Positions 27,978-37,227 of a stretch of 64,000 nucleotides of DNA are shown piece by piece. Each line of letters begins with the position of its first letter. The stretch's first letter is position 1. The notes under the pieces were generated by a model, which was given only the letters and a program-made list of their open reading frames with translations, had not been told where the DNA came from and did no database searches. The stretch spans positions 4,605,897 through 4,669,896 of the forward strand of contig NZ_LT799418.1 of NCBI RefSeq assembly GCF_900162725.1. Direction: 5' to 3'. The DNA is from Parabacteroides sp. Marseille-P3160 (GTDB taxonomy: Bacteria; Bacteroidota; Bacteroidia; Bacteroidales; Tannerellaceae). The translations under genes were made by a program, and so were the position numbers.

Positions 27978-29089
27978 CAGACAAACGTATTTACCAAATC
28001 GGCTTAACTATGATCAACGGGGTCGGAGATATCCTGGCCCGCCATCTATTACAGTATTTCGGAGACGCAGAAGCCGTCTTTACCGAAAAGAAACAACTAT
28101 TGGAAAAAGTCCCCGGCATCGGCGAATCAACTGCCGCCGCCATCCGCCAGCCCGGCTTGTTGGCCCGGGCGGAAAAAGAACTGGCTTTCGTCGAAGCGAA
28201 TCATATTTCCACCTTTTTCCTGACGGACGAAGCCTACCCTACCCGCCTCCGCGAATGCCCGGATGCTCCGGTTCTTTTCTATTTCAAGGGAAACGCCAAC
28301 CTGCAGGCCCGGCATATCCTCAGTATCGTGGGTACCCGCTCCATCACACCCTATGGGAAAGAATTGACTGATGTACTGATCCGCGACCTGGCTGCAGTCT
28401 TTCCTGATTTACTCATTGTCAGCGGCCTGGCTTACGGAGTAGACGTACAAGCCCATCGCCGGGCTTTAGCGAACCAACTGCCGACGGTAGGCGTTCTGGC
28501 TCACGGCTTGGACCGGATCTATCCTCCCGTCCACCGCTCGACTGCCGTAGAAATGCTGAAACAGGGAGGATTATTGACCGATTTTCCCAGCGGGACCAAT
28601 CCCGACAAGCCGAATTTCCTGAAGCGCAACCGGTTGATTGCCGGCTTGGCAGACGCTACTGTTGTGGTTGAATCGGCCGAACGAGGCGGCTCGCTCGTAA
28701 CTGCCGATCTGGCCTTATCCTACGGACGGGAGGTCTATACCTTTCCCGGCCGCACTGGAGACATACGCTCCAAAGGATGTAACGAACTGATTCGCCGGAA
28801 CAAGGCCGGCCTAATCACCTCGGCGGCCAATCTGATCGAAAGTTTGAATTGGGCCCTTCCTAAGAAAACGCCGCCTTCCAATGAAGAACCTCAATTGCCT
28901 TTTAACAATGCGGAAGAAACCCATCCGGTACTGAAACTCTTCCATGAAAAGAAAGAGGTACAAATCGACCTGTTAGCCGTTGAATTAGGGCTACCTGTCC
29001 AGCAACTTTCTTCCATTCTGTTTGAGTTGGAAATGGACGGTAAAATCAAGTCCTTGCCGGGAGGCATTTACCGAATTATCGGCGATTAA
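27974..29089 (+). CDS. dprA: DNA-processing protein DprA
   Basis: DprA loads RecA on incoming single-stranded DNA during natural transformation. From ATG 27974 the protein has 371 residues: an N-terminal helix-hairpin-helix part (GVGDILARHLLQYFGDAEAV, VPGIGESTAAAI), the Rossmann-like core (LSIVGTRSITPYGKE, VSGLAYGVDVQAHRRAL, NPDKPNFLKRNRLIAGL, VVESAERGGSLVTADLAL) and a C-terminal winged-helix part. The upstream open frame is the thioesterase region in another frame and is ignored. The stop overlaps the stop of the opposing LytTR gene by 4 bases. Confidence 0.94.
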   Translation: MTDKRIYQIGLTMINGVGDILARHLLQYFGDAEAVFTEKKQLLEKVPGIGESTAAAIRQPGLLARAEKELAFVEANHISTFFLTDEAYPTRLRECPDAPVLFYFKGNANLQARHILSIVGTRSITPYGKELTDVLIRDLAAVFPDLLIVSGLAYGVDVQAHRRALANQLPTVGVLAHGLDRIYPPVHRSTAVEMLKQGGLLTDFPSGTNPDKPNFLKRNRLIAGLADATVVVESAERGGSLVTADLALSYGREVYTFPGRTGDIRSKGCNELIRRNKAGLITSAANLIESLNWALPKKTPPSNEEPQLPFNNAEETHPVLKLFHEKKEVQIDLLAVELGLPVQQLSSILFELEMDGKIKSLPGGIYRIIGD

Positions 29090-29874
29090 AGGGATAACTG
29101 CTCTTTCAACCGTTTATAGCCGTTGCTACTGGCACGCAAGCTAATACCGTTTTTCAACAAAACCTGATAATTATCTTTACCGTACAATTCCACTCTTGCA
29201 ATCTGCCCGGTATTCACAATATAAGAACGATGAATACGGACAAAGGCAGGCTGCGGAAGATTTGTTTCGTAGTATTTCATGGTCTGTTCTTTAATATGTT
29301 GTCCCGAAACAGCAAAAATGGTTACATAATCACCGCAGGATTGAATAAAAAAAATCTCGTTCAGGCGAATCAGATGAATACGGCTCCCGTCTTTTACGGA
29401 AATCCAATCCGATAACTTTTCCGCTTCGGCAGGAATTTTATCCTTCTCTTCGTCTTCTTCTTCGCTCAACTCGCTGAAGAAACGCGCTTCACGAAGTATA
29501 GAAGCATACCATTGGAAAAGGATAATCCAACTCAGACCGCCGAATAAAAGACGGAAAGGAAGAGTTGAAAGAAAAACAGACGTATTTCCGAATAGAAACA
29601 ACAAACCATAAGTTCCGAGAAAATTAACAAAAAGTACAACTCCCAGAAACAAAACTTTAATTCCAAAAGAATGAACCAATCCAAATAGTGGCCAACTCAG
29701 GAAACCGAAAAAAGCAAACAATCCGATTGAAACAACACTATCTATCACAGCTTCATCGGGAGATAATCCGGTATAGCACACCAATAATCCCCATTGGACA
29801 GCCATTACACAGAGGCAGGTCACAACGCCTGCCATCCGGTATTGTAGAGAAGAGATGAATGGATGCTCTATCAT
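29086..29874 (-). CDS. Membrane-bound LytTR-domain transcription regulator
   Basis: One-component regulator of 262 residues. About four hydrophobic segments (VVTCLCVMAVQWGLLVCYTG, SIGLFAFFGFLSWPLFGLV, VLFLGVVLFVNFLGTYGLLF, LLFGGLSWIILFQWYA) precede an acidic linker and a C-terminal LytTR DNA-binding domain (SRIHLIRLNEIFFIQSCGDY, QPAFVRIHRSYIVNTGQI). No response-regulator receiver domain is present, so the membrane part is probably the sensor. Its ATG follows the stop of the LiaF-like gene with no gap, an arrangement that suggests the LiaF-like protein modulates it. Confidence 0.87.
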   Translation of the reverse strand: MIEHPFISSLQYRMAGVVTCLCVMAVQWGLLVCYTGLSPDEAVIDSVVSIGLFAFFGFLSWPLFGLVHSFGIKVLFLGVVLFVNFLGTYGLLFLFGNTSVFLSTLPFRLLFGGLSWIILFQWYASILREARFFSELSEEEDEEKDKIPAEAEKLSDWISVKDGSRIHLIRLNEIFFIQSCGDYVTIFAVSGQHIKEQTMKYYETNLPQPAFVRIHRSYIVNTGQIARVELYGKDNYQVLLKNGISLRASSNGYKRLKEQLSL

Positions 29875-30606
29875 TTAGCTTTTGAGTTCGACACCACCAA
29901 AAGTAATATTTCCTCGTAAGATAACCTTATGCAAAAGATCTTTTTCCGCCCCGCCATATCGTTTGTCTTCCAATCCTCCCATGAGCACATTCGCTTCATT
30001 CAGAATATTCCATTCGGGCGGAACAAAAAGTTCTACTCCGCCGAAAGTACAATAAATATAGATGTAAGCTACTTCCTGCTCCAGTTCCGTCCGTCTCAAA
30101 TCAATAATCGTGCCTCCGAACGTATTCCTGATCCGGGCACCTTTAAACGTTTTTTCAAGTATAACCTGCCTGACTCCTCCTGCAACATTATCCGATACGA
30201 CAAATCCATCGGACGAACGATTCTCCTCGATCCTTCTAAAGTCATTTTTCCAATCTTTATTATGCCGTATTTTCGGCCTAAGCAATAGGATAATTCCGAC
30301 AACAATAAACACGATAGGCCAATACACCCGAATCGGTTCGTAATCTATCCAACCTAATTTAGGCAAAAGAAAATAAGTACCGATTAAAATCAGCACCGAG
30401 CCGCCAACATATCCGCTTCTTCCGAAAAGAGAAGAAAAACCTAATACAATGAGCAGCATTGGCCAGGAAATAAGGATATCTATAAGCGAATCATTTATAT
30501 ATCCCATATTATTTGCCAAGAGCAATGAGCCAGCTACAATAAATAAAACAGCCCAAAGTAATCTTTTCCTTTGGCCATGCAATTTGTTTCCCTGATTTGT
30601 TTCCAT
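29875..30606 (-). CDS. LiaF/LiaI-like cell-envelope stress membrane protein
   Basis: 243 residues from ATG 30606. The N-terminal half holds four membrane segments in the LiaI-LiaF-like pattern (LLWAVLFIVAGSLLLANNMG, DILISWPMLLIVLGFSSLF, VLILIGTYFLLPKLGWI, VYWPIVFIVVGIILLL); the C-terminal half is the LiaF C-terminal beta domain (IRNTFGGTIIDLRRTEL, YCTFGGVELFVPPEWNI, ITFGGVEL). A start 57 bases further up is rejected because it adds a stretch with no fit to the family. Pairing with a LytTR regulator is common in Bacteroidota and suggests sensing of envelope damage (inference). Confidence 0.87.
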   Translation of the reverse strand: METNQGNKLHGQRKRLLWAVLFIVAGSLLLANNMGYINDSLIDILISWPMLLIVLGFSSLFGRSGYVGGSVLILIGTYFLLPKLGWIDYEPIRVYWPIVFIVVGIILLLRPKIRHNKDWKNDFRRIEENRSSDGFVVSDNVAGGVRQVILEKTFKGARIRNTFGGTIIDLRRTELEQEVAYIYIYCTFGGVELFVPPEWNILNEANVLMGGLEDKRYGGAEKDLLHKVILRGNITFGGVELKS

Positions 30607-30762
30607 TCTTTCTATTATTAATATTCGGTAAATGTATGGCTTTGTAATTCCTCGATCAAACATTCAGCGTCAGATACAAGCTAAATAGCGATGAATGCCG
30701 TATTATTCCCGATAAAACGATCCCGATCCGAACCATATAACCCATAAAAAGGGCAAATACTT

Positions 30763-30792
30763 TTTGGAAATCAAATAAAGCAAGTATCTTTA
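30763..30792 (+). promoter_or_regulatory. Possible promoter of the phosphoethanolamine transferase gene
   Basis: TTTG at 30763-30766 and TATCTTTA at 30785-30792 (one mismatch to TAnnTTTG), 18 bases apart, about 60 bases before the ATG. Confidence 0.45.
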
Positions 30793-30851
30793 CGCGCCTG
30801 AATCAAACCTGAAAATTGAAATGTTTCTTATAAACCTTACATAAGGAATGA

Positions 30852-32510
30852 ATGAAAAAGATAATGCTTCAAGCTATTAAGGAAAGGAAGCTTCAACTCT
30901 TCTTTCTAATATATATCCTACTTGTTATCCCATTGGTCAGTCCGATTGCCCAAAATGTACCTGCCCGGTATTTGATCGCAAATATTTTTGTGAATGCTGG
31001 TTTATTGGCTGTTCTCTTTCTTCTCTTTTTCTTTATGACGAGTAAAACGGAAAAGGTTATCGCTTCACTACTTTTGTTCATTACCCTCGTTCCCGGAGTC
31101 ATTTTCCTTGCATATCTGCTTTTTGCCCATGTACTCCTATTTGAAGACAGCATTATCAGCCTCTTTGAAACCAATCCCGAGGAATCGAAAGAATTCGTAG
31201 CCTATTACCTAAGCCCCTGGGTTCTTTTAGGTGTGGGGATTTATGCAGTAATCCCCATTATTCTCATCTGCAAAATGAAACGCACGAAGAGGTTGTCCGT
31301 ATGGAAACATAAATATCTTTTCCTGGGTTGTATGACCATCCTTTTTTTTTCCCTTTCTATTGAACGGATCGCCAAGTCTATTTATTTCGTGAACTTTTAC
31401 CGGATTTTCTTCGAATATAAGATGAGGACAGCAATCGAAGACAAAGCAATCAAGGAACGGCAAACCGTCCCGTTTGCTGTAACAACGACCAATTCCGAAT
31501 TAAAAACGATTATCGTCATCATCGGAGAGTCGGAGACACGGCATCATATGTCTCTATATGGCTACAACCGGCCGACCAACCCGTTGCTTTCCAAGGAATC
31601 CGATTTACTTGTTTATAAAGATGTAATTTCCCCACAAGTGCATACCATACCGGTTATTCGTTCGGTCATGAGTTTTGCCGATAAAAAAAATCCGGATTAT
31701 ATTATAACACGTCCTTCACTTTTTGAACTTTTCAACCGTGCCGGATATGAAACATACTTTATCAGCAATCAACCTTTCGGAGGAAATTACCGTACGAGCT
31801 ACGATAACTTACTGGAACAGGCACAACATATCAAAAACCTGTCTCTTCGTAAAAAGCCGGATGAAGTAATACTGGAACCTCTCAAAAAAATACTCACCCA
31901 ACCGCTTGTCCGCTCCCAGCTAATCGTAATACATCTAATCGGCAGCCACATGGCATACGAATTCCGCTATCCCGTTGCTTTCAATGTCTTTAATCACAGG
32001 AAAGACGGAAAAGTAAAATCCGGGGCACCCTATCTGACAGATGGAGCCAAAACAACCATCGATCGCTATGACAATACCGTATTATATAACGATTCCATAT
32101 TAGCTGAGGCGATCGAATTACTCAAGAAGCGGGAAAATCCCTTGCTTGTCTATTTCTCCGACCATGGGGAAGAAGTCTATGACTACCGGGATTTTGCCGG
32201 GCATGCTTATGAGAAAATAACAACGCCGATGTGCGAAATTCCGTTTTTGGTATGGATTCCGGATAATTACCGCCGGAGCCGGGGAGATCTCTGTTTTGAT
32301 ATCAACCGCCCCTATTCTACCGACGATTTCATTTATTCGCTCTCTGATTTGGCGGGGCTACGCTATGACGGATATGATGACTCCCGCAGCTTGTTTTCAT
32401 ATACATTCAAAGAGCGGGAGCGTTTGGTCGGAGATCTCAGCTATGAAAGCGTCATCGAATTGACGAACAGATTAGCCGCTTCATCAGGGCATTTACATAC
32501 CGGACAATAA
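30852..32510 (+). CDS. Phosphoethanolamine transferase (EptA-like, sulfatase fold)
   Basis: Inner-membrane enzyme predicted to move phosphoethanolamine from phosphatidylethanolamine onto lipid A or another envelope glycan, lowering surface negative charge. The 552-residue protein has about five N-terminal membrane helices (within residues 15-180) and a periplasmic alkaline-phosphatase-like domain with IVIIGESETRHHMSLYGYNR (nucleophile threonine), YNDSILAEAI and VYFSDHGEEVYDYRDFAGHA. Divergent from the LiaF/LytTR pair, so all three may be part of an envelope-stress response. A hairpin element lies 60 bases downstream. Confidence 0.88.
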   Translation: MKKIMLQAIKERKLQLFFLIYILLVIPLVSPIAQNVPARYLIANIFVNAGLLAVLFLLFFFMTSKTEKVIASLLLFITLVPGVIFLAYLLFAHVLLFEDSIISLFETNPEESKEFVAYYLSPWVLLGVGIYAVIPIILICKMKRTKRLSVWKHKYLFLGCMTILFFSLSIERIAKSIYFVNFYRIFFEYKMRTAIEDKAIKERQTVPFAVTTTNSELKTIIVIIGESETRHHMSLYGYNRPTNPLLSKESDLLVYKDVISPQVHTIPVIRSVMSFADKKNPDYIITRPSLFELFNRAGYETYFISNQPFGGNYRTSYDNLLEQAQHIKNLSLRKKPDEVILEPLKKILTQPLVRSQLIVIHLIGSHMAYEFRYPVAFNVFNHRKDGKVKSGAPYLTDGAKTTIDRYDNTVLYNDSILAEAIELLKKRENPLLVYFSDHGEEVYDYRDFAGHAYEKITTPMCEIPFLVWIPDNYRRSRGDLCFDINRPYSTDDFIYSLSDLAGLRYDGYDDSRSLFSYTFKERERLVGDLSYESVIELTNRLAASSGHLHTGQ

Positions 32511-32551
32511 ATCTTGTGAAATTGCACTTTCGATTAGAGAAGAAACAGAAA

Positions 32552-32649
32552 CGTCTAAAAACAATTAAAGGATGTCTCCCGACATCCCCTAACCAACTTT
32601 GTTAACCTTAAATCTAATACTATTATGAAAAAACCACAGTACAAAGATA
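32552..32649 (-). ncRNA. Candidate small RNA, paralogue of the element at 21063-21199
   Basis: Minus-strand unit between convergent genes. It has -7 box TATCTTTG (32642-32649) with a TTGAC -33-like word (32668-32672) about 18 bases away, then GTGGTTTTTT, CATAAT, GTTAAC, a perfect hairpin GGATGTC/GACATCC (32570-32587) and the tail GTTTTTAGACG (32552-32562). Predicted RNA is about 85 bases. Same order of words as in the first element but the hairpin sequence differs completely while pairing is kept. Confidence 0.6.
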
Positions 32650-32921
32650 AGGCAGTGTCAATGGTTTGTCAATAGAAAAAGTGCTAAATTATGTTTTTCA
32701 ACATGCAATAAATCGTAAAGAAGCCAGAGAAACATCCATTTTCTATTCATAGATGTTAAAACGACAGAAATCCGATGGAAAAATAGCTTATCGGTTTGAT
32801 CCATCTTCATATTCCCACGTAACATTTATTCGTTTGGCGCCTGAGAAAATTTGAAGAATTGCCACTCAAATATATTTTTGACTTCCGTTTAATTTATTTT
32901 TGACCGGGTCAAAAATATACA

Positions 32922-33118
32922 TGGTGAATCCAACAGGGATTCGCATTTATTCCTTTACATTCGGCGGAGTATCCTCACTCCGTCGTGTTGGAAGCAAAGC
33001 TCTGCTTCGACTATCTTTAAAGAAGGATAATCATTGCGAGGCAGGAGCCTCGCTTTTATCACCGACGGAAGCTGGAGCTTCCGCCGAACATAACAAGAGT
33101 TTGCCCTGGTGAATCCAA
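32922..33118. repeat. Array of four hairpins flanked by 12-bp direct repeats
   Basis: TGGTGAATCCAA occurs at 32922-32933 and again at 33107-33118. Between them lie four separate inverted repeats of different sequence: 32965-32982 (6 bp), 32991-33008 (6 bp), 33036-33053 (7 bp) and 33066-33083 (8 bp, extendable). No coding potential is apparent. It looks like a small non-autonomous or structured-RNA element. Confidence 0.75.
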
Positions 33119-33195
33119 AGAAAAAATTGTCAGGCAAGAATAAAGACATCCGGTAGATTCTCCGTAGAGACGCCTTGAATGCATCCAAATATATG

Positions 33196-33233
33196 CAAAA
33201 GAGGCCATTTCCCAGGAAGGAAACGACCTCTTT
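33196..33233 (-). terminator. Terminator of the succinate dehydrogenase operon
   Basis: AAAAGAGG (33196-33203) pairs perfectly with CCTCTTTT (33226-33233), with an inner TTTCC/GGAAA stem; it follows the sdhB stop by 23 bases on the minus strand. Confidence 0.8.
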
Positions 33234-33256
33234 TCGTATGTAAAAAGATGACTGGT

Positions 33257-34015
33257 TTAATCTTTCAACTTCGCGCCGATGAATTCACGATTCAGCCGTG
33301 CGATATTGCTGACAGAAATTCCTTTCGGGCATTCCATCTCACAGGCGCGAGTATTGGTACAGTTACCAAAGCCCAATTCGTCCATCTTGGCGACCATTGC
33401 TTTCGCCCGCTTGGTGGCTTCTACCCGGCCTTGAGGCAAGAGCGCCAACTGGCTGACCTTAGCAGAAACGAATAACATGGCTGAACCGTTCTTGCAGGCA
33501 GCCACGCAGGCTCCGCAACCGATACAAGCGGCGGCGTCCATCGCCATTTCAGCGTTATGCTTGGGAATAGGAATGGCATTGGCATCCGGCAAGGTACCGC
33601 CGGTATTGACCGAAACAAATCCTCCGGACTGGATGATTTTGTCGAATGCATAGCGGTCGACCATCAAATCGCGGATCACCGGAAAACCGGCGGAACGCCA
33701 CGGTTCGATCGTAATCGTATCCCCGTCGTTAAACTTACGCATGTGAAGCTGGCAGGTAGTAATTTCCGTATCCGGCCCGTGAGGATGGCCGTTGATATAG
33801 AGCGAGCACATACCGCAAATACCTTCGCGGCAATCGTGATCAAAGACAACTGGATCCTTGCCCTCGTTGATCAACTGTTCATTGAGCACGTCCAGCATTT
33901 CAAGAAATGAACTGCCCTGAGAGATCCCTTTCAATTGGTAGGTTTCAAAAAAGCCCTTCTCTTTCGGTCCTTTCTGGCGCCATACCTTTAGTGTGATATC
34001 TATATTCTTATCCAT
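33257..34015 (-). CDS. sdhB: Succinate dehydrogenase/fumarate reductase iron-sulfur subunit
   Basis: Carries electrons between the flavin and the quinone/heme subunit. The 252-residue protein has all three cluster motifs: [2Fe-2S] [16 protein letters not shown] with a later cysteine in TTCQLHM, [4Fe-4S] [11 protein letters not shown], and [3Fe-4S]/[4Fe-4S] [16 protein letters not shown]. In gut Bacteroidales this complex works mainly as fumarate reductase in the succinate-forming pathway (established for the group). Last gene of sdhC-sdhA-sdhB; 39 bases separate it from sdhA. Confidence 0.95.
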   Translation of the reverse strand: MDKNIDITLKVWRQKGPKEKGFFETYQLKGISQGSSFLEMLDVLNEQLINEGKDPVVFDHDCREGICGMCSLYINGHPHGPDTEITTCQLHMRKFNDGDTITIEPWRSAGFPVIRDLMVDRYAFDKIIQSGGFVSVNTGGTLPDANAIPIPKHNAEMAMDAAACIGCGACVAACKNGSAMLFVSAKVSQLALLPQGRVEATKRAKAMVAKMDELGFGNCTNTRACEMECPKGISVSNIARLNREFIGAKLKD

Positions 34016-34054
34016 GATTTTAATCTTTACAATTTTACGAATCGACTTTCCCGC

Positions 34055-35998
34055 TTAGTTCTTATAATTCCGTTGTTGACGTACTACAAATTCATAATCC
34101 AGCGGTTCCTTTAATAATTCGGGGTCTTGGTCTTCTCCCTGGTATTTCCAGCAGGAGACATAGGCGAAATGTTCATCATCCCGCAGAGCCTCCCCTTCCG
34201 GAGTCTGATGCTCTACACGGAAATGTCCTCCGCAGGACTCTTCGCGGTCCAGCGAGTCGCGCGCCATCAGTTCGCCTATTTCGATAAAATCAGCCAGACG
34301 AAGCGCCTTTTCAAGCTCTACATTCAGGTCGTCCGCCTTACCGGGAATCCGGACATTGCTCCAGAATTCTTTCTTCAGATCCTTCAGCATCTTGATAGCT
34401 TCAATCAGACCGTCCTTATCGCGAGCCATTCCGACATGGTTCCACATGATGTGTCCAAGTTCTTTATGAATGCTGTCCACCGAACGTTTTCCCTTGACCT
34501 CCATCAAACGGGCAACCCGTTTGCGGATATGATTTTCCGCCTCTTCAAACTCCGGCAGATCGGTACTGAAACGTGGAACCTGAATCTGGTCGGCCAGGTA
34601 ATTTTGAATCGTATACGGAAGGACAAAATAACCGTCGGCCAGACCCTGCATCAACGCAGAAGCGCCCAAACGGTTCGCTCCGTGGTCGGAGAAGTTAGCT
34701 TCGCCGATAGCAAATAACCCCGGTATCGAAGTCATCAATTCGTAATCAACCCAGATACCTCCCATCGTATAGTGCAATGCCGGGAAGATCATCATCGGGG
34801 TTTCGTATGGATTATCATCTACAATTTTTTCATACATCTGGAACAAGTTTCCGTATTTTTCAGCAACTACTTCTTTGCCCAAGCGATCGATCGCATCGGC
34901 AAAATCCAGATAAACGGCCAGGCCAGTATTATTTACACCGAAACCGGCGTCACAACGTTCCTTGGCAGCACGGGAAGCGACATCACGCGGCACCAAGTTA
35001 CCAAAGGCCGGATAACGACGTTCCAGGTAATAGTCGCGATCCTCCTCTTTAATCTGCGTCGGCTTTAACTTGCCTTCACGGAGTGCTTTGGCATCCTCCA
35101 ACTTCTTCGGTACCCAGATACGACCGTCGTTACGAAGGGATTCAGACATCAAAGTCAGTTTGGACTGGAACTCACCATGTACCGGAATACAAGTCGGGTG
35201 AATCTGCGCCATACAAGGATTAGCGAAATAAGCTCCCTTTCTATAACACTGCCAGGCAGCCGATCCGTTGGAAGCCATTGCATTCGTCGAAAGGAAGAAC
35301 GTATTGGCATAACCGCCGGTCGCAATAACGACAGCGTGCGCCGCATAACGTTCCACTTCACCGGTGATCAGGTTCCGTGTGATAATTCCCCGGGCGCGGC
35401 CGTCAACCAGCACAACGTCCAACATTTCGTGGCGGGTGTACATTTTCACCTTTCCGCTGCCGATCTGACGGCTCAATGCAGAATAAGCTCCCAGCAACAA
35501 TTGTTGCCCCGTCTGGCCACGAGCATAAAACGTACGGGATACCTGTGCCCCGCCGAACGAACGGTTGTCCAACCAGCCCCCGTATTCGCGGGCGAAAGGA
35601 ACTCCTTGCGCTACGCATTGGTCGATAATACTATTTGAGACTTCAGCCAAGCGGTATACATTGGCTTCGCGGGCGCGATAATCGCCTCCCTTGATCGTAT
35701 CATAAAACAGACGGTATACCGAGTCGCCGTCATTCGGATAATTCTTAGCGGCATTAATACCTCCCTGAGCGGCGATGGAGTGCGCACGGCGAGGAGAGTC
35801 CTGAATGCAAAAATTCAACACATTGAATCCCATTTCGGCAAGGGAAGCGGCAGCTGATGCTCCGGCCAATCCCGTACCTATGACAATAATGTCCAAACGA
35901 CGTTTGTTTGCAGGATTCACCAATTTTTGATGATCCTTATAACTTTTCCATTTTTCGGCCAACGGGCCTTTTGGAATTTTAGAATTTATTTGATCCAT
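34055..35998 (-). CDS. sdhA: Succinate dehydrogenase/fumarate reductase flavoprotein subunit
   Basis: Catalytic subunit interconverting fumarate and succinate, 647 residues. Visible are the N-terminal FAD site ([20 protein letters not shown]), [20 protein letters not shown] with the histidine that binds FAD covalently, the active-site region FDHDL-equivalent further on, [14 protein letters not shown], and [20 protein letters not shown]. It belongs to the Bacillus/Wolinella-type (class B) enzymes, in line with a single large cytochrome subunit. Located between sdhC and sdhB in one operon. Confidence 0.95.
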   Translation of the reverse strand: MDQINSKIPKGPLAEKWKSYKDHQKLVNPANKRRLDIIVIGTGLAGASAAASLAEMGFNVLNFCIQDSPRRAHSIAAQGGINAAKNYPNDGDSVYRLFYDTIKGGDYRAREANVYRLAEVSNSIIDQCVAQGVPFAREYGGWLDNRSFGGAQVSRTFYARGQTGQQLLLGAYSALSRQIGSGKVKMYTRHEMLDVVLVDGRARGIITRNLITGEVERYAAHAVVIATGGYANTFFLSTNAMASNGSAAWQCYRKGAYFANPCMAQIHPTCIPVHGEFQSKLTLMSESLRNDGRIWVPKKLEDAKALREGKLKPTQIKEEDRDYYLERRYPAFGNLVPRDVASRAAKERCDAGFGVNNTGLAVYLDFADAIDRLGKEVVAEKYGNLFQMYEKIVDDNPYETPMMIFPALHYTMGGIWVDYELMTSIPGLFAIGEANFSDHGANRLGASALMQGLADGYFVLPYTIQNYLADQIQVPRFSTDLPEFEEAENHIRKRVARLMEVKGKRSVDSIHKELGHIMWNHVGMARDKDGLIEAIKMLKDLKKEFWSNVRIPGKADDLNVELEKALRLADFIEIGELMARDSLDREESCGGHFRVEHQTPEGEALRDDEHFAYVSCWKYQGEDQDPELLKEPLDYEFVVRQQRNYKN

Positions 35999-36045
35999 AA
36001 TTTGATAATTTTCGTCAGTTAGATATCCTTTTTACTTTCCTCTTG

Positions 36046-36744
36046 TCAGCAAGCGCCGCCACAGAGGCTTTTCAGATAAAACACGATGGTTACGAAAGCA
36101 AAACCAAGGAAAATAAGAGTGGCAACGATGTTACCGATCGTTTTCCAACGGTTATACCACAGCGTGTTATTCCAACCCACCGTCTGAAGAGCGCTCCAGA
36201 TGCCATGTGTCAAGTGAAACCACAAAGCGACATACCAAATCAAATAGGCAATGACAACCCACAGATGACTAAAATAATACCGGATAAAAGCAGCGCCGTT
36301 TTGCGGCGAAACCAGCGTTCCACCCAACTCGACCTCATGATTCCCGAGCAGTTCGGCAAACATCATCTTGTACCAGAACTGGCTGAAATGCAAGAGCATA
36401 AACCCGATAATGATGACTCCTAACACAAACATGTTCTGCGAAGCCCAGCTAACGCCTTTGGGACGCACATTGACGTCGTACCGGTCATTACCCCGCGCTT
36501 TCCGGTTCTGCAAAGTCAGCAGCGTCGCATAAATGAAGTGGATCGCAATGATCGCCGCCAGAACCACTGTCGCCGCCACGGCATACCAATTAACGCCCAG
36601 GAGCGTGCAAATCATGTTATATGCTTCCTCCGAGAAGACAGCTGTCACATTCATGCATAAGTGAAAAATTAAAAACAGAAGAAGGAAAACTCCTGATATA
36701 CTCATTATCAGTTTCCTCCCGATAGAAGAATTAAGTAACCACAT
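36046..36744 (-). CDS. sdhC: Succinate dehydrogenase/fumarate reductase cytochrome b subunit
   Basis: Membrane anchor of 232 residues with five hydrophobic helices (LIMSISGVFLLLFLIFHLCM, AVAATVVLAAIIAIHFIYAT, MFVLGVIIIGFMLLHFSQFW, LWVVIAYLIWYVALWFHLTH, IVATLIFLGFAFVTIVFYL) and several histidines in helices that can bind the two b-type hemes and menaquinone. This is the single-subunit class B anchor. First gene of the operon; strong promoter about 80 bases upstream and 47 bases before sdhA. Confidence 0.93.
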   Translation of the reverse strand: MWLLNSSIGRKLIMSISGVFLLLFLIFHLCMNVTAVFSEEAYNMICTLLGVNWYAVAATVVLAAIIAIHFIYATLLTLQNRKARGNDRYDVNVRPKGVSWASQNMFVLGVIIIGFMLLHFSQFWYKMMFAELLGNHEVELGGTLVSPQNGAAFIRYYFSHLWVVIAYLIWYVALWFHLTHGIWSALQTVGWNNTLWYNRWKTIGNIVATLIFLGFAFVTIVFYLKSLCGGAC

Positions 36745-36821
36745 AAGATGATAATTTAAGTTATTTAATTGTTATAGAATTTACACAATCAAACCCTCCA
36801 AAAGGGATTTTAACTATGCCG

Positions 36822-36853
36822 CAAAGGTAGATTAAATCCATATATCAAACAAA
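36822..36853 (-). promoter_or_regulatory. sdhCAB promoter
   Basis: Minus-strand TACCTTTG (36822-36829) with TTTG at 36850-36853 and a 20-base spacer; a second TTTG directly follows (36846-36849). This is one of the best promoter matches in the window. A small hairpin (AAACCCT/AGGGATT type) lies in the leader. Confidence 0.82.
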
Positions 36854-36933
36854 CGATTAAAGAAATTTTTCACCAATGCCTTACACGCCCCGAATCTCCT
36901 TGTTAAATCACAACTTGTACCGAATAAAAAAAC

Positions 36934-36965
36934 CAGTTAACTTCATAATAATAAATAGTTAACTG
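36934..36965 (-). terminator. Terminator of the GH106 transcription unit
   Basis: Perfect 9-bp inverted repeat CAGTTAACT / AGTTAACTG with a 14-base loop; on the minus strand it is followed by GG and seven T. A T-rich stretch on the other side means it might also work on the plus strand. Confidence 0.75.
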
Positions 36966-37227
36966 ATCTTTTTAATTCAACCGGCGAATTTCCGGTATTG
37001 AGCCAACTGAATTCCAACAGCCTTGCCGGGTGTTTTTTTATTGATTCAGCCGGCAAAAAAATAGGCTGCTATTCGGATAAGGCGCAATGTTTACGTGCAA
37101 AAAGGATATAGTTTGTCCCGTCCACATCGGTTACGTCATGCTTCCCAGGACGGATATGATACCCGATCCGGTTCATTACCGAGTGGTCCACCGAAGAAAA
37201 CCTTTTTCATTTATATCGTGTTAGCAT

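Larger units (their letters stand above)
32511..33256. other. Long non-coding interval between convergent genes
   Basis: About 745 bases without a believable gene. It contains the candidate small RNA (32552-32649), the four-hairpin element (32922-33118) and the sdh terminator (33196-33233). The stretch 32680-32900 is AT-rich and shows nothing I can name. Confidence 0.75.
36745..37227. other. Non-coding interval between sdhC and the GH106 gene
   Basis: Holds the sdh promoter (36822-36853), the hairpin terminator (36934-36965) and, at about 37021-37055, TTGCCGG/CCGGCAA arms around a 20-base T-rich loop. The rest (37060-37227) shows nothing recognisable; the short open frame there has no family features. 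Confidence 0.65.

Noticed and set aside
32900-33112. Short open frames across the four-hairpin block
   Set aside because: The palindromes explain the sequence; the frames on both strands run through the hairpins and have no protein-like pattern.
32922-33118. Complete insertion sequence
   Set aside because: No transposase frame and no terminal inverted repeats; only direct repeats and hairpins are present.
34127-34717. 196-codon open frame opposite sdhA
   Set aside because: Antisense shadow of the sdhA coding sequence.
36934-36965. Third copy of the small-RNA-like element (it has GTTAAC and CATAAT words)
   Set aside because: The order and spacing differ, there is no TATCTTTG at the right place and no GTTTTTAGACG tail; it reads as an ordinary terminator.
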